A stretch of 64,000 nt of DNA, from positions 1 through 64,000 of the forward strand of contig JAEZFL010000132.1 in assembly GCA_023417515.1 (NCBI GenBank). Direction: 5' to 3'. Positions 50,422 to 59,717 of this stretch are shown in pieces. This stretch comes from Pseudomonadota bacterium (GTDB lineage: Bacteria; Pseudomonadota; Alphaproteobacteria; Sphingomonadales; Sphingomonadaceae). How positions within the stretch are numbered: the first letter of the stretch is position 1; the number at the start of each line of letters is the position of its first letter. Both the position numbers and the translations under genes were made by a program. The notes beneath the pieces were generated by a model. The model saw only the letters and a list, made by a program, of their open reading frames with translations, was not told the origin of the DNA and ran no database searches.

Positions 50422-51720
50422 ATGAACTGGACCGAATATTTCAGACACTTTCTGGTCCTGTTCTCGGGATCGGCGCTCGCCCAGGCGATAAACCTGCTGA
50501 GCTACCCGCTCCTCGCCCGGCTCTATTCGCCGGCGGAGTACGGGCTGTTCGCGCTGTTCATCGCGATCTGCGCCATCCCCGCCGCCCTCGCCTGCGCACG
50601 CTTCGACGTCATCATCCCGACGGTTCGCGGGGCATCGCGCTTCGCACTCCTTTGGGTGTGCCTCGCTGCCGCGCTGCTGATGGCAACGGTCACGGCCGCC
50701 CTGGTGGGGCTTTATTTCCGGCTCTGGGACAGCAGCCAGCCGGCCTATGTCGCCTTGCTGGCCGGTGGCGCCGTGTTCCTGGCCGGCTTCTGCTCATCCG
50801 CGTCGATGCTGCTGATGAGGCACGACCGCTACGTCGCTTCCTCTCGCGCCGTCGTCATCCGGACGGCGATGACCGTGGCTGCGCAGGTCGGGCTGGCGGT
50901 GGCGATCGGCGGCGCGGCAGGACTGATCCTGGGCTATTGCATCGGGTTCCTTGCCCAGGCCGTCGCCCTCGCGGTCGCGGCGCGCGGCCTTGGCTGGCGC
51001 CGCCCCCGGTTGCGGCAGATGAAGGCCATCGTTCAGCGCCACCGGCGCCAGATCGCGATCGACGTCCCCGGGACGGTGATCGGCGCCGGGTCCGCGCAGC
51101 TCCTCAGCGTCCTCCTGATCGCGCTCCACGGCCCGAGAGCGGCCGGCGTCTATGCGATGGCCAGCCGCATCACCATCGTTCCGATGGAATTGTTCAGCAC
51201 CTCATTGTCGCAGGTCTTCTTCCAGAAGGCGGCGCGCGCCCAGGAGGCGACCGGCTCCTTCTGGGGGCAGATGAAGCTCAACCTGGCCTTGATGGCCGTC
51301 GTGGTCGGCGCGGTGGTGCTTGCGATCTGGCTGTTCGCGCGCACCGTCGTCGACATCTATCTGGGCCCGGAATGGGCGCTCGTCGGAGACGTGCTGATCA
51401 TCCTCGCACCGATGCTGGCGCTGCGCAGCATGGCGGTGTCGGTGGCGACGACGGTCTTCATCATCAGGCGCCCGGCGTGGCTTTTCCTTCACAACCTGGC
51501 GGCGGCGCTGGCGCAGTTGGTCGCCTTTGCGCTCGCGCTGTGGGGCGGGCTGGACCTGCGGGCGTTCCTGATGGTCGCCGCGACCCTCTTGGCGATCGAG
51601 TCCGCCTCGTTCATCCTGATCCTGGTCGTTGCCGCCCGCCGTCGGCATCTCGGGCGGGCCGCGCCCGCGGGTGCGGCCGACGAGGCGCGGATTCTGGCAT
51701 CCCCTGCCGATGCCGGCTGA
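50422..51720 (+). CDS. oligosaccharide flippase (Wzx, MATE-like fold)
   Basis: The 432-residue protein has 12 or so hydrophobic segments, beginning FLVLFSGSALAQAINLLSYPLLARLYSPAEYGLFALF, the classic N-terminus of polysaccharide flippases (PST family). It should translocate undecaprenyl-linked repeat units across the inner membrane. Gap to the polymerase is 51 bases. A second flippase is encoded at 61129. Confidence 0.9.
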   Translation: MNWTEYFRHFLVLFSGSALAQAINLLSYPLLARLYSPAEYGLFALFIAICAIPAALACARFDVIIPTVRGASRFALLWVCLAAALLMATVTAALVGLYFRLWDSSQPAYVALLAGGAVFLAGFCSSASMLLMRHDRYVASSRAVVIRTAMTVAAQVGLAVAIGGAAGLILGYCIGFLAQAVALAVAARGLGWRRPRLRQMKAIVQRHRRQIAIDVPGTVIGAGSAQLLSVLLIALHGPRAAGVYAMASRITIVPMELFSTSLSQVFFQKAARAQEATGSFWGQMKLNLALMAVVVGAVVLAIWLFARTVVDIYLGPEWALVGDVLIILAPMLALRSMAVSVATTVFIIRRPAWLFLHNLAAALAQLVAFALALWGGLDLRAFLMVAATLLAIESASFILILVVAARRRHLGRAAPAGAADEARILASPADAG

Positions 51721-51749
51721 GAGGTTGATGTGATTGGTTCCTGCGGCTC

Positions 51750-52289
51750 ATGAGGCAAAGATTGTCGAGATTCACCGCCCGCTTCTGCTTCTTTCTCTAC
51801 CTCTGCATCATGCGGCAGGAGCTTCCCGTTTTCGTGAGGATCAGGAGGCGCCTCCTGAACGTGATGCTCGGGAGGAAGCATGTCGGTCTGCTGGTCTTCC
51901 CCGACGTCCATCTCGGCGACTGGCGGAACCTCAGGATCGGCGACCATGTCAGCATCAATCGCGGGTGCAATTTCTCCTGCCTGGGCGGGCTCGAGATCGG
52001 CGACTACGTGTCGATCGCGCACGGCACGTCGATCATCACGACCGAGCATGAATATCGCGACCCGGACCAGCCGATCAAAGTGCAGCCCGTCTCGCTTCAT
52101 CCCATCAGGATCGGGTCCAATGTCTGGATCGGCGCGCAGGTCTGCATTCTCGGCGGGGTGACGATCGCCGATGGCAGCATCGTCGCTGCCGGCGCCGTCG
52201 TGACCAAATCGGTGACTGAGCCGAACTCGATCGTCGGCGGGGTGCCCGCGCGGTTGATCAAGTCCCGGTTCGCGGACGGCCGGACGTGA
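51750..52289 (+). CDS. left-handed beta-helix acyltransferase (WcaF/Maa type)
   Basis: The 179-residue protein has hexapeptide repeats such as NLRIGDHVSINRGCNFSCLGGLEIGDYVSIAHGTSII, the His-loop TTEHEYRDPDQPI and the end IRIGSNVWIGAQVCILGGVTIADGSIVAAGAVVTKSV. This set matches O-acetyltransferases of the WcaF/WcaB/NodL type, which decorate exopolysaccharide sugars. The stop overlaps the GTG of the next gene (GTGA). Confidence 0.9.
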   Translation: MRQRLSRFTARFCFFLYLCIMRQELPVFVRIRRRLLNVMLGRKHVGLLVFPDVHLGDWRNLRIGDHVSINRGCNFSCLGGLEIGDYVSIAHGTSIITTEHEYRDPDQPIKVQPVSLHPIRIGSNVWIGAQVCILGGVTIADGSIVAAGAVVTKSVTEPNSIVGGVPARLIKSRFADGRT

Positions 52290-53590
52290 CCGAGACGGTG
52301 GAGCCGTCCGGGACGGGACGCGAGCGACCTGTCGATCCGGACGAGGCGAGGGCGAGGAAGCTGCTCGTCATCGACACCACCTACACGATGGAAGCGATCA
52401 GGATTCGCGGCATCGAAGATTCCGTCACCTGCCGCGACCTGGACGGCTTCTTCAGCCATGTGTGGAGCGTCCATCCGGTCGCGACGCTCACCACGTCCGA
52501 GGCATGGACCCCGGCCGTGGGCAAGCCGGTGCACCACAGGCTGAACGCGCGCCACACCTTCGTGGAAGGGAAGATCGGGCGCTTTTCCGGGTTTCGCCGC
52601 CTGTTCGTGCCCAACTTCATCCTCGCCCAGCTGGGCCTGATGTGGTGGCTCCTGCGATTGATCCGGCGCGAGCGGATCGCCGTGATCCGCGCCGGCGACC
52701 CGCTTTATACCGGCCTCGTCTCATGGGCGCTCGCGCGGCTGACCGGCATTCCGTTCGTGGTGCGGGTGGGGGGAAATCACGACAAATTCTACGAGGAAAC
52801 CGGTCAGGCGATGATGCCGCGGCTGTTCAGGCGGCGGTCGGTCGAGAAGCGGGTCGAGCGGTTCGTGTTTCGCCGGGCAGATCTCGTCGCCGGCGCGAAC
52901 CAGGACAATCTCAATTTCGCCCTGGCCAACGGGGCGGTGCCTGAGCGGGCCACGGTGTTTCGCTATGGCAACCTCATCGACCGCCGCCATTTCGTCGAGC
53001 CGAACCAGCGCGAGGGCGGCGCCGAGGCCTGCACCCGGCTCGGCGTCGAGCCGGGCAGATTCCTGCTCTATATCGGCCGGCTCGAGCCGGTGAAGCGGCC
53101 GCAGGACGTGGTTCGGGTGCTGGCGGAATTGAACCGCAGGGGCCACCGGCTGAAGGCGCTGTTCCTCGGCGACGGGACGATGAAGTCGGACATGGCGTCG
53201 CTCGGCGACGAGCTGGGCGTCGGAGCGGACCTGGTCTTCGCGGGCAGCGTCGACCAGGGCGTCCTGGCCCGGCTGATTCCGCACTGCGCGGCGGTGGTCT
53301 CCCCGCATACCGGCCGGGCACTGTCGGAAGCGGCGCTCGGCGGCGCTCCGATCGCGGCCTACGACATCGACTGGCAGGGCGAGCTGATCCGCCGCCAGGT
53401 GACGGGGGAGCTGGTCCCGTACGGCGATGCGTCCGGCTTGGCCGAGGCGACGGCGCGCTTCGTCACGGACAGGGACTATGCGCGGCGGATGGGGGAGGCC
53501 GCTCGCTCCGCCGCGCTGGAGATGCTGGACCCGGACATGCTCGATGAGCACGAGCGGTCAATGTACCGAAAGCTGCTTCCGAACCGATAG
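52286..53590 (+). CDS. GT4-family glycosyltransferase (paralogue 1)
   Basis: GTG at 52286 overlaps the acyltransferase stop. The 434-residue GT-B protein has an N-terminal domain with the unusual segment SVTCRDLDGFFSHVWSVHPVATL and PFVVRVGGNHDKFYEE, and a C-terminal nucleotide-sugar domain with IGRLEPVKRPQDV, LFLGDG and a Glu in ALSEAALGGAPIAAYDIDWQGELI. The gene at 56989 encodes a clear paralogue. It probably adds one sugar to the repeat unit in the cytoplasm. Confidence 0.9.
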   Translation: MTETVEPSGTGRERPVDPDEARARKLLVIDTTYTMEAIRIRGIEDSVTCRDLDGFFSHVWSVHPVATLTTSEAWTPAVGKPVHHRLNARHTFVEGKIGRFSGFRRLFVPNFILAQLGLMWWLLRLIRRERIAVIRAGDPLYTGLVSWALARLTGIPFVVRVGGNHDKFYEETGQAMMPRLFRRRSVEKRVERFVFRRADLVAGANQDNLNFALANGAVPERATVFRYGNLIDRRHFVEPNQREGGAEACTRLGVEPGRFLLYIGRLEPVKRPQDVVRVLAELNRRGHRLKALFLGDGTMKSDMASLGDELGVGADLVFAGSVDQGVLARLIPHCAAVVSPHTGRALSEAALGGAPIAAYDIDWQGELIRRQVTGELVPYGDASGLAEATARFVTDRDYARRMGEAARSAALEMLDPDMLDEHERSMYRKLLPNR

Positions 53591-53602
53591 CCGCGCGGTC
53601 GA

Positions 53603-54472
53603 TCAGGATTCCCTGGCCGGCGGCAGCTCGCTCGCGTCGATCAGCGCCGGATTGTAGGCGTTGATCTGGTCGGTCACCTCGGCAAGCTGGCTCTCGCGCG
53701 GGACGATCACGAAACCGTTCTCCTCGACGAACTTGCGGACGATTTCCTTCGTCTTGAAGAAGTCGTTGCCGGTCCGGGCGAATTTGAAGTCGTGGCAGCT
53801 GATGCACATCACCGCGATCTTCCCGAGCGCCTTTCCGAAACCCTGGATCGCGAGGCGCTCGGCGCCTTCGATATTCATCTTCAGAAAGTCGATGCGTTCA
53901 ATGCCCTCGGCCTCGCACAAGGCCTCGAGGGTCGTCGCCTCGACCGAGACGCCCTTGCCCTGCTCGACGAGAGCGTTGCCGAGCAGCTCGTCGAGATTAT
54001 CCTCGATATAGACCGTCTCTTTCTTGTCCGACAGCGCGAGGTTGAGAACCTTGGTCGAGGTGAGACCGCCCAACGCCACCGACCGCTCCAGATAGCGGCA
54101 GATGGTCGGGTGGGCCTCGATCGCGATGACCCGGCCATCGGGCTCGACCTGCCTGGCATAATAGAGGCTCTCGGCGCCGAGGCCCGCGCCGACATCGACG
54201 ATCGTGTGGCCTGGCCTGGGCTCGTAGAGAAAGCCCCACAGGAAGCGGTTCCGCGCCTCGCCGATGTCATAGGAGCGCATGCGCGGCTGCGGCTCGACGA
54301 CCAGCCCTTGGTCGAAGCGGTGGATCCAGCCATTGTCGTAGCGAAGGCGCCGAACGCCGTCGGGCAGGGCGCGCGCCGCGACCGGCAGCAGCGCCGAAAT
54401 CAGCCAGCGGGTGCCGCGACGGTCGAGAAGAAGCGTCACGCGCCTCGCCAGATTCCAGACTGAACTCACCAT
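53603..54472 (-). CDS. FkbM family methyltransferase
   Basis: The 289-residue protein has SAM motif I (IVDVGAGLGAESLYYAR), motif II with the acidic VIAIEAHPTICRYLE, and FLKMNIEGAERLAIQGF, which are typical of FkbM/Methyltransf_21 enzymes that methylate hydroxyls of sugars or polyketides. It lies in the opposite direction within the exopolysaccharide locus and converges on the GT4 gene with a 12-base gap. A sugar O-methylation is likely. Confidence 0.88.
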   Translation of the reverse strand: MVSSVWNLARRVTLLLDRRGTRWLISALLPVAARALPDGVRRLRYDNGWIHRFDQGLVVEPQPRMRSYDIGEARNRFLWGFLYEPRPGHTIVDVGAGLGAESLYYARQVEPDGRVIAIEAHPTICRYLERSVALGGLTSTKVLNLALSDKKETVYIEDNLDELLGNALVEQGKGVSVEATTLEALCEAEGIERIDFLKMNIEGAERLAIQGFGKALGKIAVMCISCHDFKFARTGNDFFKTKEIVRKFVEENGFVIVPRESQLAEVTDQINAYNPALIDASELPPARES

Positions 54473-54531
54473 CGCCCCGCTTCGTCGTGTCGGGGCCGGT
54501 TACTTGGCGGTCGTGTCGCTGACAAGGCGGC

Positions 54532-56049
54532 TCAAGTTGCCGAGAAGGGCAGCCGCGTGTCGTGGGCGTCGTTGGGAAGCGGCCGGATGGTGTCCTGGCG
54601 GCCGGGGAAGGCGCCGCGGAACCGCTCGTTGCGGACGGTGCAATTCTCGGCGTTGAACAGCCGCACGAAATATTCGCCGGGAATGGCGAGGTCGGTGCGG
54701 TACTCGTTCCCCTCGAGGTCGGTGTGGTGGAAGTTCGGCTCGAAGTCGAAGGCGCGGGCGTGGTCCTTGCGCGCCGCCGGGATGAACATGCGGTTGTTGC
54801 GGAAGACGTGGCGGCGCCCCTCGCCCGGATTGCCGGCGAAGAAGACGAAATGGCCGCTCTCGGCGGTCGTGTGGGTGCCGATGATCTCGCAATCCTCGAC
54901 CTCGCCGACGCCGCCCGGGTGGGCGAGCAGCATGCCGTGGATGTGGCTGGTGCGGATGGTCATGCCCTGGAGCCGGACGCGGCTTCCGGGCGACTGCCAG
55001 TTGAGCCAGATGCAGCCGCGGCCGGCGTCGTGAACGCCGCCGCGGACCAGCAGGCCCTCGCCCGGCCAGGACAGGATCATGTGGTTGGGATCGTTGTTGG
55101 CGTTGCGGCTGTTGCAGTCGATGAATCGGCAATAGCCCTGATAATTGCCGGGATAGGCGGCGAGGATCGCGCTCCGGTTATCGTTGAACGTGCAGCGCAG
55201 GAATTCGAGATTGCCGGTCTTCACGTCGATATTCTGGCCGGGGCGCGAGCGGTCGGGCTCGACGTCCACCCCGAAGCCGGGCGGGTGGCCGCGATAATTG
55301 GGGGCGGGGAAGCCGTTGCCGCTGAACTCGCAATCGACCGCCGACAGGCCGAGCACCTGAAGCGCGGCGAGGCCGCCGCGGCCGTTGTTGCGGCACTTGA
55401 CGTTCTCGAGGCGGATGTTGCGGCAGGCGCGGCCGGGCAGTCGGCCCGAGGTGATATAGTCGTCGCTGAGCAGGATCGCGTCGACCTGGCTGTGGTGGAG
55501 GTCGAGGTCCTTGAGAAGCACGTCGCTGCAGCCGTTCAGCGAGACGAGGTGGGCATAGCCTTCATGGACGCTGAGGTCGCGGGTCATGTCGCGGATTCCG
55601 CCGTCCATCTCCAGCCCTTCGATGACGATGTTGCGGCCGAGCCGGATCTCGAAAGGCATGAAAGTGGAATCGTGGATGTGGCTTCGGTGGGTGCGGCCGT
55701 TGAGGCGGATGGTGGCGCCGTAGCCGGAGATGCGCAGGCCATCGACGCCGACATATTCGGCATTCTGGACCTCATTGGGATCGCGGTTCGCCTGCGGCAC
55801 GCGGCGCCGCCGGGCGACATGATAGGTGCCGCGGGGGAAGACGAAATGGCCGCCGCCCGCTTGGGTCGCGTAGGCGGCGAGGCGGTGGAAGGCCTGGTAA
55901 TTGTCGGCGCGCCCGTCCGGCACGAAGCCGAACCGCTCGACGACGTCGATGGCCGGCTGGCGCTGGGCGGCGGCGAGCGGGGCGGAGCGCGGCAGCGCGG
56001 CGAGCGCGGACGCGGCGGCGGCGGTGGTGATGAAGGTCCGTCTGTCCAT
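54532..56049 (-). CDS. Tat-exported right-handed beta-helix protein (possible polysaccharide lyase/epimerase)
   Basis: The 505-residue product starts MDRRTFITTAAAASALAAL with a twin-arginine signal (RRTF). The rest is a parallel beta-helix with repeated strands (ISGYGATIRLNG, IVIEGLEMDGG, IRLENVKCRNNGRGG) like pectate-lyase-3/GH28 or alginate epimerase folds. Such proteins commonly cut or modify the polymer during export. No catalytic residues can be assigned with confidence. An alternative start is the Met at 56067. It is divergent from the methyltransferase gene. Confidence 0.82.
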   Translation of the reverse strand: MDRRTFITTAAAASALAALPRSAPLAAAQRQPAIDVVERFGFVPDGRADNYQAFHRLAAYATQAGGGHFVFPRGTYHVARRRRVPQANRDPNEVQNAEYVGVDGLRISGYGATIRLNGRTHRSHIHDSTFMPFEIRLGRNIVIEGLEMDGGIRDMTRDLSVHEGYAHLVSLNGCSDVLLKDLDLHHSQVDAILLSDDYITSGRLPGRACRNIRLENVKCRNNGRGGLAALQVLGLSAVDCEFSGNGFPAPNYRGHPPGFGVDVEPDRSRPGQNIDVKTGNLEFLRCTFNDNRSAILAAYPGNYQGYCRFIDCNSRNANNDPNHMILSWPGEGLLVRGGVHDAGRGCIWLNWQSPGSRVRLQGMTIRTSHIHGMLLAHPGGVGEVEDCEIIGTHTTAESGHFVFFAGNPGEGRRHVFRNNRMFIPAARKDHARAFDFEPNFHHTDLEGNEYRTDLAIPGEYFVRLFNAENCTVRNERFRGAFPGRQDTIRPLPNDAHDTRLPFSAT

Positions 56050-56201
56050 GGCCTGGCCTGCGTGCATGAGGAGGGTTGAGCCCTGGCTGAACGCGTTGCG
56101 GCGGTTGAAGGCAAGGGGCGGCCAGTCTAAATGCTCACCGCCCCATGGCGGGCGGGCACGGCGTCCCCTGCCGGTCCCAGCATTCAGGCAGGTGGAATTG
56201 G

Positions 56202-56996
56202 ATGAAGCAGCTGCTGGCGCGCGTGCGTTCGATCCTCAAGCGCCGCCGCTCGGTCGAGCTCGCGGTGATGGCCCTGGACCGGATCGTGAGGCCGTTCGGC
56301 CTGGGGCTGATCAGCTTCACGCGCTACGCGGCGGTGCCCGCGCCGCGGAAGGAAGAGGCGTCCGAGCGCCAGTTCGACCGGATCGCGGCCGACAATCTGT
56401 GGGGCTCGGCGGAGAGCCTGAGCGGCAAGGGTTCGGAAATCCACCAGTCCGCGCCCTATCGCGCGCGCCTGGTCCGGCTGATCGAGAAGCGCAATTTCGC
56501 GTCGATGTTCGACGCCCCGTGCGGCGACCTCAACTGGATGCGGCTGGTGCTCGAGCAATGCCCGATCGACTATCTGGGCGGCGACATCTCGGCCACGGTG
56601 GTCGAGCTCAACCGGACTCGTTACCCGCAGCTTCGATTCACCCGGTTCGACGTCACCCGCGACACGTTTCCGGCCGCGGACGTCTGGCACTGCCGCGACT
56701 GCCTGTTCCACCTGTCCGAAGAAGATATCTTCCTGGCGCTGAGGAATTTCGTGTCGTCCAAAATCCCGTTCGCGCTGATTACCAATCATCGGGGCATGAT
56801 CCGCAACGTCGATATCGAGACGGGCGGCTGGCGCTATCTCGACCTGATGCGCGCGCCGTTCAACCTGCCGCGGCCGCTCGAGCGGCTCTCGGACTATCGC
56901 TTCGGCGACCTTCCCCAGATGGTCGGCTTGTGGTCGCGCGCCCAGATCGAGCAGGCGATGTCCGCACCCGCACAGGCAGCTCCCGGCAATGGCTGA
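56202..56996 (+). CDS. class I SAM-dependent methyltransferase
   Basis: The 264-residue protein has a motif I variant FDAPCGDLNWMR, then YLGGDISATVVELN as motif II and WHCRDCLFHLSEEDI as the motif IV/V region, typical of putative methyltransferases in polysaccharide loci. The ATG at 56202 is 57 bases after an upstream in-frame Met in a poorly conserved stretch. The end overlaps the next GT4 gene by 8 bases, so they are translationally coupled. Confidence 0.85.
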   Translation: MKQLLARVRSILKRRRSVELAVMALDRIVRPFGLGLISFTRYAAVPAPRKEEASERQFDRIAADNLWGSAESLSGKGSEIHQSAPYRARLVRLIEKRNFASMFDAPCGDLNWMRLVLEQCPIDYLGGDISATVVELNRTRYPQLRFTRFDVTRDTFPAADVWHCRDCLFHLSEEDIFLALRNFVSSKIPFALITNHRGMIRNVDIETGGWRYLDLMRAPFNLPRPLERLSDYRFGDLPQMVGLWSRAQIEQAMSAPAQAAPGNG

Positions 56997-58242
56997 GGCG
57001 TCCGCGAAGCCGAACCTGCTGGTCCTGGACGCGGCCTACACGTTCGAGATGATCCGCGAGCGCGGACTCGACGAATATGTCACCTGCCGCGATCTCGACG
57101 GCTTTTTCGGCCATGTGTGGAGCGTCCACCCGTTCGCGACCCTGCTGCCTTCCGGGCGGCCGGTGACGGTCCATGGCGATCCGGAAACCTACGAGCTCTC
57201 TCCGCGTCACACGATCATCGAGGGGAAAGCCGGCCGATTCGGGTGGCTTCGGCGCCTGTTTCCGCTCAACTTCGCGCTTTCCCAGATCCGGCTCTTCCTC
57301 TTCCTGAGGCGCCTGATCCGGCGCAACGACATTCGGGTGATCCGCGCCGTCGATCCTCTCTATCTCGGCCTGTTCGGGTGGGCGCTCGCGCGGCGCTCGC
57401 ACCTGCCGCTGCTGGTCTTCATCAACGGCAACAATGAGAAGGTCCGCCAGAATACGGGGCGGCCAATCTATCCGCGGCTGCTCCGAAGCGCGAAGGTCGA
57501 GCGCGCCGTCGAGCGCTTCGTGCTGCGCCGCGCCGACCTCGTCGCCGCGCTCAACCGGGACAATGCCGATTTCGCGATCGCGTCGGGCGCCGACCCCGAT
57601 CGCACCATCCTGTTCCCGGTCGGCAATCTGCTGGCGCGCGAGCATTTCGTCGATCCCGCGCAGCGCGAGCGCGACGATGCTCTGTTCGATCGCCTCGGCC
57701 TCGAGCCGGGGCGGTACCTGCTGTGCGTCGGACGGCTGGAACCGGTGAAGCGGCCGCAGGACGCGGTCCACGTGCTCGCCCGCGCGGTGAGCGCCGGTCA
57801 CGACCTCAAGCTGCTGCTGGCCGGCGACGGGCAGATGCGCGGGGAGCTACAGGCCCTTGCGGGCGAACTGGGGGTCGGCGATCGCCTGATCGTCGGGGGC
57901 AATCTGAACCAGTCGAGCCTGGCGCAGCTCAACGCGCATGCCGCCTGCGTCGTCTCGCCGATCACGGGCCGCGCTCTTGCGGAAGCGGCGCTCGCCGCCG
58001 TTCCGGTCGCGGCCTACGACATCGACTGGCAGGGCGACATCGTCACGACCGGGGAAACCGGCGAGCTGGTGCCGTTCGAGGACGTCGAGGCCCTTGCCGC
58101 CGCGACCATCCGCCTGGTGGCGGATACGGGCGAGGCGAGAAAGATGGGCCGGAAGCTGCGCGCTCGGGCGCTCGCGATGTTCGACCTGGAGCGGCTCGTC
58201 CAGCGCGAGCGGGACGCATATGCCGGGCTGCTGGCGAAATAG
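56989..58242 (+). CDS. GT4-family glycosyltransferase (paralogue 2)
   Basis: The 417-residue GT-B enzyme shares with the product of 52286 the segments YVTCRDLDGFFGHVWSVHPFATL, VIRAVDPLYLGLFGWALARR, VGRLEPVKRPQDAV and AYDIDWQGDIV. The two genes clearly derive from one duplication and probably add related sugars to the same repeat unit. It overlaps the methyltransferase gene by 8 bases and converges on the oxidoreductase gene with a 3-base gap. Confidence 0.9.
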   Translation: MAEASAKPNLLVLDAAYTFEMIRERGLDEYVTCRDLDGFFGHVWSVHPFATLLPSGRPVTVHGDPETYELSPRHTIIEGKAGRFGWLRRLFPLNFALSQIRLFLFLRRLIRRNDIRVIRAVDPLYLGLFGWALARRSHLPLLVFINGNNEKVRQNTGRPIYPRLLRSAKVERAVERFVLRRADLVAALNRDNADFAIASGADPDRTILFPVGNLLAREHFVDPAQRERDDALFDRLGLEPGRYLLCVGRLEPVKRPQDAVHVLARAVSAGHDLKLLLAGDGQMRGELQALAGELGVGDRLIVGGNLNQSSLAQLNAHAACVVSPITGRALAEAALAAVPVAAYDIDWQGDIVTTGETGELVPFEDVEALAAATIRLVADTGEARKMGRKLRARALAMFDLERLVQRERDAYAGLLAK

Positions 58243-58245
58243 GGC

Positions 58246-59220
58246 TCACACCGGCGATTGAAGAATATCGCCGAGGACCCGCTCGCACACCTCCATCGCG
58301 GCGACCGCTTCGGCGAGACCCGGGACCTCCTGACTGGGTCCGTCATGGCAGGCATCGAGGAAGGCGAGCAGCTCGAGCTGAAGAGCCTCGCGCGGCTGCA
58401 CCTCGACCTGCTCCTGGACCGCGGCGATCCGATAGGATTCGCCGGGCCGCTGGTCGAGCCCGGAATGGCGGCTGACCATGATCTCCTTGGCGAGCAGGTC
58501 GCAGTCGACGAACATGTCCTTGCAGGTCGCCTGGATGCTGCGCATCCTCTTGTCGGTGATCCGGCTCGCCTGGATCCGCGAGAAGCGGCCGTTGCGGTGG
58601 GTCAGCAACGCCGCGGCGTAATCGACCATCGGCCCTTCCGCCACGCCATGGGCCGACACGTCGACGGCGGGTCCGTTGAGGTGGAGGGCGAGGTCGATGT
58701 CGTGGATCATGAGGTCGGTTACTACGTCAACATCGGTGATCCGCGCGGAGATCTTGTTGGTCCGGGTGAAGTCGACGCTGACCACCTGCTCGGACGCATC
58801 GAGCATGGTCTTCATTTGCTGGACGGCGGGATTGAAGCGCTCGATGAAGCCGACCTGGACATGGAGCCCGGCCTGCGCCGCGAACTCCGCCACGGCGATC
58901 GACGTCGACAATTGTTCGGTGACCGGCTTCTCCACGAAGATGTGCCGCACCTTGCCGGCAGCCTGACGGATATAGGCTTCGTGGGTGGTCGTCGGAGTGG
59001 CGATGACGACCGCGTCCACACCGGCCAAAGCGCCGTCCAGGTCGGTCACGGGCGGGATCCCGGCCGCCTCGCTAAGTCGCCGGGCGACGTCCTGATCGGC
59101 ATCGTAGGCGAAGCGCAGGTCAGCCGCCGCCAGAAGCGAGAGGACCCGCACATGATTCTGTCCCATTCGGCCGAGGCCGATCACCCCGACCCGGACCGGC
59201 TCCCGCCCCTTCCCGCTCAT
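58246..59220 (-). CDS. Gfo/Idh/MocA family oxidoreductase (WbpB/WlbA-like)
   Basis: The 324-residue protein has the Rossmann motif GVIGLGRMGQNH and the EKP motif in FVEKPVTEQL typical of Gfo/Idh/MocA dehydrogenases. With an aminotransferase and a hexapeptide acetyltransferase in one operon, it is likely the nucleotide-sugar dehydrogenase that makes the 3-keto intermediate in a WbpB-WbpE-WbpD type route to 2,3-diacetamido sugars. It overlaps the acetyltransferase gene by 4 bases (ATGA). Confidence 0.87.
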   Translation of the reverse strand: MSGKGREPVRVGVIGLGRMGQNHVRVLSLLAAADLRFAYDADQDVARRLSEAAGIPPVTDLDGALAGVDAVVIATPTTTHEAYIRQAAGKVRHIFVEKPVTEQLSTSIAVAEFAAQAGLHVQVGFIERFNPAVQQMKTMLDASEQVVSVDFTRTNKISARITDVDVVTDLMIHDIDLALHLNGPAVDVSAHGVAEGPMVDYAAALLTHRNGRFSRIQASRITDKRMRSIQATCKDMFVDCDLLAKEIMVSRHSGLDQRPGESYRIAAVQEQVEVQPREALQLELLAFLDACHDGPSQEVPGLAEAVAAMEVCERVLGDILQSPV

Positions 59221-59717
59221 GACGGGTCGCCGACTCGGTCGCCGGCCTCGTTCACCGTGCCGACACGGCGGGCGGGATTGCCCATGACGAGGGCATAAGG
59301 CGCGACGTCCCGGGTCACCACAGCGCCCGCCGCGATCATCGCATATTCGCCGATCGTCACCCCGCACAGGATGGTCGCGTTCGCGCCGATGCTGGCGCCT
59401 TTGCACACCCGGGTCGGGGTCACCTGCCATTCCGCATTGTTGGCGCGCGGCACCTTGTCGTTGGTGAAGCAGGCATTGGGGCCGACGAAGACGTCGTCCT
59501 CGATCGTGACGCCATGGTAGATCGACACCGAATTCTGGATCTTGCAGCGCGCCCCGACGCTCACGCCATGGTCGATATAGACGTCCTTGGCGACGATGCA
59601 GCCCGGCCCGATGACGGCATTCTCGCGCACCTGGACGTTGATCCAGATTTTCGAATCCTCGCCGACCGACGCGGCGGGATCGACCGAGGCGGTTGGATGG
59701 ATGAACGGCGCCGTCAA
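59217..59717 (-). CDS. hexapeptide acetyltransferase (WbpD/WlbB-like)
   Basis: The 166-residue left-handed beta-helix protein has FIHPTASVDPAASVGEDSKIWINVQVRENAVIGPGCIVAKDVYIDHGVSVGARCKIQNSVSIYHGV in several short rungs and ends in ALVMGNPARRVGTVNEAG. This resembles N-acetyltransferases of UDP-2-acetamido-3-amino-2,3-dideoxy-glucuronate (WbpD). It overlaps the flanking genes by 4 bases on both sides, so the three genes are tightly coupled. Confidence 0.86.
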   Translation of the reverse strand: MTAPFIHPTASVDPAASVGEDSKIWINVQVRENAVIGPGCIVAKDVYIDHGVSVGARCKIQNSVSIYHGVTIEDDVFVGPNACFTNDKVPRANNAEWQVTPTRVCKGASIGANATILCGVTIGEYAMIAAGAVVTRDVAPYALVMGNPARRVGTVNEAGDRVGDPS

